DNA from: Kitasatospora terrestris | GTDB taxonomy: Bacteria > Actinomycetota > Actinomycetes > Streptomycetales > Streptomycetaceae | Length of the DNA: 64,000 nt | Direction: 5' to 3' | Assembly (NCBI RefSeq): GCF_039542905.1 | Contig: NZ_BAABIS010000001.1 | Location: 7,316,001 to 7,380,000 of the forward strand | Part shown: one piece after another, positions 58,558 through 64,000 of the stretch | Layout of the letters: each line of letters begins with the position of its first letter | Numbering within the stretch: position 1 is the first letter of the stretch | The notes under the pieces: generated by a model | Seen by the model: the letters and a program-made list of their open reading frames with translations, nothing else | Databases searched by the model: none | What the model was told of the DNA's origin: nothing | Made by a program: the position numbers and the translations under genes

Positions 58558-59850
58558 CTAGCCTGCGGCTGCCGCCGCACGCACCGCCGCCGTGATGCGG
58601 CCCAGGTCGGTGTCGTCCGTGACGTACGGCGGCATGGTGTAGATCAGGTCGCGGAACGGCCGCAGCCACACGCCCTCGGCCGCCGCCGCGGCGGTCGCGG
58701 CCCGCATGTCGACCGGGTGGTCGAGCTGGACGACGCCGATCGCGCCGAGCACCCGGACGTCGTGGACGCCGGGTACGGACGCCGCGTCGGCGAGCCCGGC
58801 CCGCAGGCCGGTCTCGATCCGCTTGACCTCCACCTGCCAGTCCTGGCCGAGCAGCAGGTCGATGGAGGCGTTGGCGACCGCGGCGGCCAGCGGGTTGCCC
58901 ATGAACGTCGGGCCGTGCGCGAGCACGGGGACCTCGCCGCGGCTGATGCCGTCGGCGATCCGCGAGGTGCACAGGGTGGCGGCCATGGTGAGGTAGCCGC
59001 CGGTCAGCGCCTTGCCGAGGCACATCACGTCGGGGGAGACCCGGGCGTGGTCGGCGGCGAAGAGTTCGCCGGTGCGGCCGAAGCCGGTGGCGATCTCGTC
59101 GAAGACCAGCAGGACGTCGTGCCGGTCGCAGAGTTCGCGCAGCAGCCGCAGGTACGCGGGGGAGTGGAAGCGCATCCCGCCCGCGCCCTGGACGACCGGT
59201 TCGACGATCACGGCGGCGAGCTCGCCGGCGTGACGCTCGATCAGTTCGGCGAGGTGCGCGGCGTACGCCCCGTCGAGCGGGGCGTCGTACCCGCCGGGCG
59301 GCTCCTCGGCGAAGACCTGGTGCGGGAGGACGCCGCCCCACAGGGCGTGCATGCCGCCCTCGGGGTCGCAGACCGACATCGGGTGGAAGGTGTCGCCGTG
59401 GTAGCCGCCGCGCCAGGTGAGCAGGCGGCGCTTGGCGGGTCGGCCGACGGACACCCAGTACTGGAGGCACATCTTCATCGCGACCTCGACCGCGACCGAG
59501 CCGGAGTCGCCGAGGAAGACGTGCTGCAGCGGTTCGGGGGTGATCTCCACCAGCCGGGCGGCGAGCCGGACGGCGGGCTCGTGGGTGAGCCCGCCGAACA
59601 TCACGTGGCTCATCCGGCCGAGCTGCGCGCGGACCGCCTCGTCCAGGACCGGGTGGCCGTAGCCGTGGATGGCGGCCCACCAGGAGGACATGCCGTCGAC
59701 GAGTTCGTCCCGGCCGGCGACCGGCTGCGCGAGGCGCAGCCGGACTCCGGAGGCGGACTCGACGACGTACGGGTCGACGGTGCCCGGCATCGGCGCGTAC
59801 GGGTGCCAGACGTGGGCCCGGTCGAGGTCGAGGAGGTGGCGCGGGTCCAT
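58558..59850 (-). CDS. bioA: Adenosylmethionine-8-amino-7-oxononanoate aminotransferase
   Basis: A 430-residue PLP enzyme that makes 7,8-diaminopelargonate. Distinctive BioA features are HVWHPYAPM at the N-terminus, DGMSSWWAAIHGYGHP, RGGYHGDTFHPMSVCDP and the PLP-binding Lys in CLGKALTGGYL, with the Asp in LVFDEIATGFGRTG. The ATG overlaps the bioB stop in TGATG. bioF, needed to supply its substrate, is not in the window. Confidence 0.96.
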   Translation of the reverse strand: MDPRHLLDLDRAHVWHPYAPMPGTVDPYVVESASGVRLRLAQPVAGRDELVDGMSSWWAAIHGYGHPVLDEAVRAQLGRMSHVMFGGLTHEPAVRLAARLVEITPEPLQHVFLGDSGSVAVEVAMKMCLQYWVSVGRPAKRRLLTWRGGYHGDTFHPMSVCDPEGGMHALWGGVLPHQVFAEEPPGGYDAPLDGAYAAHLAELIERHAGELAAVIVEPVVQGAGGMRFHSPAYLRLLRELCDRHDVLLVFDEIATGFGRTGELFAADHARVSPDVMCLGKALTGGYLTMAATLCTSRIADGISRGEVPVLAHGPTFMGNPLAAAVANASIDLLLGQDWQVEVKRIETGLRAGLADAASVPGVHDVRVLGAIGVVQLDHPVDMRAATAAAAAEGVWLRPFRDLIYTMPPYVTDDTDLGRITAAVRAAAAAG

Positions 59851-61076
59851 CAGGCGTTCGGGGCCAGCTCGGTGCCGGCGCCGCGGCGGCGGACCTTCAC
59901 CAGGTCGGTGCGGGCCTCGTCGTCGGCGTCCTGCTCGTCGACGGCCGCCGCTGCCGCGGCGAGCTCCTCGTGCCCGCCGCAGCCGCCGCAGGCGTCGCCG
60001 CAGCCGTGGGCCTCGGCGGGGGCGGCGGAGGAGCCGCAGACCGAGCCGCAGCCGCCGCCCGTGCCGGCCTCCACCCGGTGGCGGGGCAGGGTGGTCTGCT
60101 CGGCGCCCTCGACCTCGAAGCCGGCGTCCTTGATCATGTCGAGGTCGGCCTGGCCGGCCTGGCCCTCGCTGGTGAGGTAGTCGCCGAGGAAGATCGAGTT
60201 GGCGATGTGCAGGCCGAGCGGCTGCATCGAGCGCAGGTGGACCTCGCGGCCGCCGGCGATCCGGACCTCGATGTCGGGGCAGACGAAGCGGACCATCGCC
60301 AGGATGCGCAGGCAGCGCTGCGGGGTGAGGTTCCACTCCTTGGCGAGCGGGGTGCCCTCGAACGGGATGAGGAAGTTGACCGGCACCGAGTCGGGGTCGA
60401 GCTCGCGCAGCGCGAACACCACGTCGACCAGGTCCTCGTCGGTCTCGCCCATGCCGGCGATCAGGCCGGAGCAGGCGGACAGGCCCGCGCCGTGCGCCTT
60501 GGTGACGGTGTCGACCCGGTCGGCGTAGGTGTGCGTGGTGGTGATCTCGCCGTACGTGGCCTCGGAGGTGTTGAGGTTGTGGTTGTAGGCGTCGGCGCCG
60601 GCCGCCTTCAGGCGCTCGGCCTGGTTGTCGGAGAGCAGGCCGAGGCAGGCGCACACCTCGACGTTCTCGTCGGCGTCCTTGATCGCGGCGATGGTGTCGG
60701 CGACCCGGTCGATGTCACGGTCCGTCGGGCCGCGGCCGGAGGCGACCAGGCAGACCCGCTTGGCGCCGCCGGCGACGCCGGCCCGGGCCGCGTCGGCCGC
60801 CTGCTCGGGCTTGAGCCAGGTGTACTTGAGGATCTCCGCCTTGGAGCCGAGCCGCTGGGAGCAGTAGTTGCAGTCCTCCGGGCAGAGGCCGCTCTTCAGG
60901 TTGACCAGGTAGTTGAGCTTGACCCGGCGGCCGAACCATTGCCGGCGGACCCGCCCGGCGGCCGCGACGACGTCCATCAGCTCGTCGTCGGTGGTGGCGA
61001 GAACGGCCAGGGCTTCCTCGCGGGTGGGGAGTTCCCGGCGCAGGCCCTTGGCGGTGAGGGTGTCGAGCAGATCCAT
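59850..61076 (-). CDS. bioB: Biotin synthase with Cys-rich C-terminal extension
   Basis: A 408-residue radical SAM biotin synthase. The [4Fe-4S] motif is CPEDCNYC; YNHNLNTSEATYG, SGLIAGMGET and NFLIPFEGTPL are typical, and the [2Fe-2S]/Arg region RFVCPDIEVRIAGGRE is intact. Beyond the usual end (about residue 330) it carries a Gly/Cys-rich tail with Cys at 343, 347, 359, 363 and 366, then an Ala/Asp-rich end. ATG 61076. First gene of the biotin group; co-translated with bioA. Confidence 0.96.
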   Translation of the reverse strand: MDLLDTLTAKGLRRELPTREEALAVLATTDDELMDVVAAAGRVRRQWFGRRVKLNYLVNLKSGLCPEDCNYCSQRLGSKAEILKYTWLKPEQAADAARAGVAGGAKRVCLVASGRGPTDRDIDRVADTIAAIKDADENVEVCACLGLLSDNQAERLKAAGADAYNHNLNTSEATYGEITTTHTYADRVDTVTKAHGAGLSACSGLIAGMGETDEDLVDVVFALRELDPDSVPVNFLIPFEGTPLAKEWNLTPQRCLRILAMVRFVCPDIEVRIAGGREVHLRSMQPLGLHIANSIFLGDYLTSEGQAGQADLDMIKDAGFEVEGAEQTTLPRHRVEAGTGGGCGSVCGSSAAPAEAHGCGDACGGCGGHEELAAAAAAVDEQDADDEARTDLVKVRRRGAGTELAPNA

Positions 61077-61251
61077 GCGCCTGATCCTGCCTGGCGGGGC
61101 TCGCGTTCCGCCAGAGGGAACCCGCCAGAAGATCGCCGCCGGGGTGTGCGAGTTGTCACAGTGTCGGAGCACTCGGTAGTGGCACAGGTCACGTACGCCC
61201 TACCCGCAGGTACGTGCGCCCCTGCCGGTCGGATTGGTCGTATCGGATGTC

Positions 61252-61257
61252 TACAAT
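61252..61257 (+). promoter_or_regulatory. Probable -10 box (TACAAT) of a leaderless transcript
   Basis: TACAAT ends 7 nt before the ATG at 61265, so transcription would start at or next to the start codon. No SD precedes this ATG, which supports leaderless translation of the gene. No strong -35 is seen. Confidence 0.5.
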
Positions 61258-61264
61258 CTGCGCC

Positions 61265-61957
61265 ATGACGACACCTCGCCGCCCCCGGCGCAACCGCATA
61301 GTGCTCTGGTGCGCGCTGGCCGGAGTGGCCGCGGGCGGGGTGTGGGTGGTGTCGCGACCGCACCCGGGCGACCTGCTGCCCGGCCTCGGGCCCACCAGCA
61401 GCAAGGCGCCGGCCGCCGTGCCGCCGCCGGGCGCGCAGGCGGCCCAGGCGCCGACGGAGGCTCAGGCGTTCACCGCCGAACGCTACTTCCCGGCGCAGCG
61501 GATCGTCGACCAGGACGGCTACCGGGCCCGGCGGACGGCCGCGCGGCAGGGCACCGACTGCGTGGAGACCCAGGCCGACCGGGCGCACGACGCGCTGAAG
61601 GACCTCGACTGCCAGGCGTACGTGGCGGTCGCGTTCAGCCGCGCCGACCAGCCGGTGGTCACCAGCGTGACGGTGCTGCGCTTCAACGACGCGGGCGCGG
61701 CGGCGAAGGCCGCGCAGGCGCTCGGCGACAAGGCGGCGGCGTTCGCCTTCACCCTGCCCGACGGCACGCCGCCCCCGGCGGTGAACGGCACCGCGAAGCC
61801 GATGACCGCCGCCAGGGTGGCCACGGCGGGCCACTACCTGACCGTCACCGTCTCCCGGTACGCCGACCAGCGGGCCGGCAACACCCCGGACCAGGCGCTG
61901 CAGGAGTCCACCCGGGCGGCGGCGTACGTCGCCCGGGCCCCCTTCAGCTGGATGTAG
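61265..61957 (+). CDS. Membrane-anchored exported protein of unknown function
   Basis: A 230-residue protein with a basic N-terminus (TPRRPRRNR) and one membrane anchor (IVLWCALAGVAAGGVWVV), an Ala/Pro-rich linker (residues 40-65) and a secreted globular domain with two Cys (RQGTDCVETQ and KDLDCQAYVA) that may form a disulfide. I recognise no domain. The ATG has no SD and follows a -10 box directly. It is divergent from bioB and convergent with the helicase gene. Confidence 0.78.
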   Translation: MTTPRRPRRNRIVLWCALAGVAAGGVWVVSRPHPGDLLPGLGPTSSKAPAAVPPPGAQAAQAPTEAQAFTAERYFPAQRIVDQDGYRARRTAARQGTDCVETQADRAHDALKDLDCQAYVAVAFSRADQPVVTSVTVLRFNDAGAAAKAAQALGDKAAAFAFTLPDGTPPPAVNGTAKPMTAARVATAGHYLTVTVSRYADQRAGNTPDQALQESTRAAAYVARAPFSWM

Positions 61958-61979
61958 CCGCCCCGGCCGGCGGGGGCGG
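61958..61979. terminator. Bidirectional terminator hairpin
   Basis: CCGCCCC (61958-61964) pairs with GGGGCGG (61973-61979) across an 8-nt loop, filling the 24-bp gap between the stops of two convergent genes. Confidence 0.55.
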
Positions 61980-61981
61980 AT

Positions 61982-64000
61982 TCAGCGGACCGGCCCCACG
62001 GCGGTCACCTTCAGGACCGCCCGGCCCTCCTCGTCGGAGCCGTAGAGGTCGACCTCGGCGCTGATGCCCCAGTCCTGGTCGCCGTTCGGGTCGTCGAAGA
62101 TCTGCCGGACCCGCCACAGGCCCTCGTCCTCGACCTCCTCGATGAGCAGCATCTTCGGGCCGCGCGCGTCCGGGCCGGTGCCGAGGTCGTCGTACTCGTC
62201 CCAGTAGCCGTCCATCGCGTCCGCCCAGCGGTCGGCGTCCCAGCCGTACTCGCCGTCCAGCTCGGCCAGCACGTCGTAGTGCTCCAGCGCGGCGAGCTCG
62301 ACCCGGCGGAACATCTCGTTGCGCACCAGCACCCGGAAGGCCCGCGCGTTGGCGGTGACCGGCGCCGGCTTGTCGTCGAGGCGGACCTCGCCCGCCTCCG
62401 GCTCGGTCGGGTTGGCCAGCGCCTCCCACTCGTCGAGCAGCGAGGAGTCGACCTGGCGGACGAGCTCGCCGAGCCAGGCGATGATGTCCTTGAGGTCGTC
62501 GGTCTTCAGGTCGTCCGGGACGGTCTGCTCCAGCGCCTTGTACGCGCCCGCGAGGTAGCGCAGCACGATGCCCTCGGTCCGGGCGAGCTCGTAGAAGCCG
62601 ACGTAGTCCGAGAAGGTCATGGCCCGCTCGTACAGGTCGCGCACCACCGCCTTGGGCCGCAGCGGGTGGTCGCCGATCCACGGGTGCGCCCGGCGGTAGA
62701 CCTCGTACGCGTGGCCGAGGAGCTCCTCCAGCGGCCGCGGGTAGGTGATCTCCTGGAGCCGCTCCATCCGCTCCTCGTACTCGATGCCGTCGCGCTTCAT
62801 CTCGGCGACGGCCTCGCCGCGGGCCTTGTTCTCCTGCGCGGCGAGGATCTGCCGCGGGTCGTCCAAGGTGGCCTCGACCACCGAGACCACGTCGAGCGCG
62901 TACGAGGGGGACTCCGGGTCCAGGACGTCGAAGGCGGCCAGCGCGAAGGTGGACAGCGGCTGGTTGAGCGCGAAGTTCTCCTGCAGGTCGAGGGTGAGGC
63001 GCACGGTGCGGCCCTCGGCGTCCGGCTGGTCCAGCTTCTCGACGATGCCGCCCTCGACCAGCGAGCGGTAGATCTGGATCGCCGAGCGGATGTGGCGGCG
63101 CTGCGCCGGGCGCTCCTCGTGGTTGTCGGTGAGCAGGTGGCGCATGGCGTCGAACGGGTCGCCGGGGCGGCCGATCACCGACAGCAGCATGGCGTGGCTG
63201 ACCTTGAAGCGGGAGACCAGCGGTTCCGGGTCGGCGGCGATCAGGCGCTCGAAGGTCTCCTCCGACCAGCTGACGAAGCCGTCGGGGGCCTTCTTGCGGA
63301 CGACCTTCTTCTTCTTCTTGGGGTCGTCGCCGGCCTTGGCCAGCGCCTTCTCGTTCTCCACCACGTGCTCGGGCGCCTGGGCGACCACCTGGCCGACGGT
63401 GTCGAACCCGGCCCGGCCGGCCCGGCCGGCGATCTGGTGGAACTCGCGGGCGCGCAGGATCCGCACCCGCTGGCCGTCGTACTTGGAGAGCGCGGTGAAC
63501 AGCACGGTGCGGATCGGCACGTTGACGCCGACGCCGAGGGTGTCGGTGCCGCAGATGACCTTCAGCAGGCCGGCCTGGGCGAGGCGCTCGACCAGCCGGC
63601 GGTACTTGGGCAGCATGCCGGCGTGGTGCACGCCGATGCCGTGCCGCACGAACCGGGAGAGGTTGCGGCCGAACTTGGTGGTGAAGCGGAAGTTGCCGAT
63701 CAGGTCGGCGATGGCGTCCTTCTCCGCCTTGGAGCACATGTTGATGCTCATCAGCGACTGGGCCCGCTCGACGGCTTCCTTCTGGGTGAAGTGCACGACG
63801 TAGACCGGCGCCTGACCGGTCTTCAGCAGCTCCTCCAGGGTGTCGTGCAGGTTGGTGCGCCGGTACTCGTAGAACAGCGGGACCGGGCGGGTCGCCGAGC
63901 GGACCGCGGTGGTCGGGCGGCCGGTGCGCCGGGTCAGGTCCTCCTCGAAGCGGCGGACGTCGCCGAGGGTCGCGGACATCAGCAGGAACTGCACCTGCGG
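61982..64000 (-). CDS. DEAD/DEAH box helicase with DUF3516 domain, C-terminal part (cut by window edge)
   Basis: The last 672 codons of a Ski2-like helicase; the N-terminal ATPase half with the Walker motifs lies beyond position 64000. Visible are motif III (MSATL), the helicase C domain with GVHHAGMLPKYRRLVE and FHQIAGRAGRAGFD (motif VI), a basic KKKKK tract, and a long DUF3516 domain to the end (ITYPRPLEELL, HPWIGDHPLRPKAVVRDLYE). RNA or DNA helicase; the substrate of the DUF3516 branch is not established. Confidence 0.93.
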   Translation of the reverse strand, partial: PQVQFLLMSATLGDVRRFEEDLTRRTGRPTTAVRSATRPVPLFYEYRRTNLHDTLEELLKTGQAPVYVVHFTQKEAVERAQSLMSINMCSKAEKDAIADLIGNFRFTTKFGRNLSRFVRHGIGVHHAGMLPKYRRLVERLAQAGLLKVICGTDTLGVGVNVPIRTVLFTALSKYDGQRVRILRAREFHQIAGRAGRAGFDTVGQVVAQAPEHVVENEKALAKAGDDPKKKKKVVRKKAPDGFVSWSEETFERLIAADPEPLVSRFKVSHAMLLSVIGRPGDPFDAMRHLLTDNHEERPAQRRHIRSAIQIYRSLVEGGIVEKLDQPDAEGRTVRLTLDLQENFALNQPLSTFALAAFDVLDPESPSYALDVVSVVEATLDDPRQILAAQENKARGEAVAEMKRDGIEYEERMERLQEITYPRPLEELLGHAYEVYRRAHPWIGDHPLRPKAVVRDLYERAMTFSDYVGFYELARTEGIVLRYLAGAYKALEQTVPDDLKTDDLKDIIAWLGELVRQVDSSLLDEWEALANPTEPEAGEVRLDDKPAPVTANARAFRVLVRNEMFRRVELAALEHYDVLAELDGEYGWDADRWADAMDGYWDEYDDLGTGPDARGPKMLLIEEVEDEGLWRVRQIFDDPNGDQDWGISAEVDLYGSDEEGRAVLKVTAVGPVR

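Noticed and set aside
61077..61264. BirA/BioQ-type operator upstream of bioB
   Set aside because: Only four-base inverted repeats were visible; no convincing palindrome or known operator could be matched.
1..64000. In-frame TTA codons marking bldA-dependent genes
   Set aside because: The few TTA triplets seen by eye were intergenic or out of frame; a computed scan would be needed to be certain.

Overview
The window looks like chromosomal DNA of a Streptomyces or Kitasatospora species. The evidence is a very high GC content with strong third-position G/C bias, frequent GTG starts, ATGA/GTGA gene overlaps, Streptomyces-type sulfur leader peptides, a BioB with a Cys-rich tail and a DUF3516 helicase. 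There are no rRNA or tRNA genes, insertion sequences, phage genes or CRISPR arrays. About 57 protein genes are supported. Two of them carry a one-base frameshift, and the last one runs off the right edge.

Layout. 45-2643: a pirin gene and a DUF1330 gene, divergent from an AhpD-like gene across a short AT-rich palindrome, then a YbaK-type deacylase. 2684-6699: a compact class IV lanthipeptide locus (50-residue precursor, LanL synthetase) with a divergent metallo-beta-lactamase-fold gene. 6787-15353: a probable organosulfur uptake and oxidation cluster. A polar-amino-acid ABC transporter is split over two divergent operons (permease and an FAD/NAD(P) protein on minus; monooxygenase, binding lipoprotein, ATPase and a second monooxygenase on plus). 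Two copies of a short sulfur-type leader peptide (9836-9913 and 14363-14425) stand before the plus operon and before a GST-like gene. 15403-27111: a TOPRIM protein, a coupled PPK2 and P-type cation ATPase pair, a convergent SulP transporter, a MalE-type lipoprotein with a LacI-type operator, an SDR, a PP2C phosphatase, a MASE1 membrane protein and a DUF3048 lipoprotein.

27220-38536: a frameshifted helical-repeat gene, cydAB without cydDC, then a sugar-oxidation group (GH15, a PF04199 cyclase, a 2-hydroxyacid dehydrogenase, gluconokinase, a GMC oxidoreductase and a divergent-motif Zwf). Together these could feed glucose or gluconate into the pentose phosphate pathway. 38568-46697: a small membrane protein, a two-gene ABC exporter-like pair, a class III aminotransferase, a Rieske-FAD oxidoreductase and a TIM44-like membrane protein. 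47035-50024: a complete ferredoxin / ferredoxin reductase / P450 set. 50128-55789: a YjbR protein, exonuclease III, GntR and ROK regulators separated by a strong bidirectional terminator, a methyltransferase, a GyrI-like protein and a GNAT.

55827-64000: a frameshifted enoyl reductase/saccharopine-dehydrogenase-like gene, a cupredoxin lipoprotein, the biotin genes bioB-bioA-bioD (no bioF in the window) with a structured palindromic segment between bioA and bioD, an exported protein with a probably leaderless mRNA, and the C-terminal part of a DUF3516 DEAD/DEAH helicase.

The parts most worth following up are the LanL enzyme, which has a Cys-Cys-Gly zinc motif and a long low-complexity insert in its cyclase domain; its precursor peptide; and the leader-peptide-controlled sulfur cluster.
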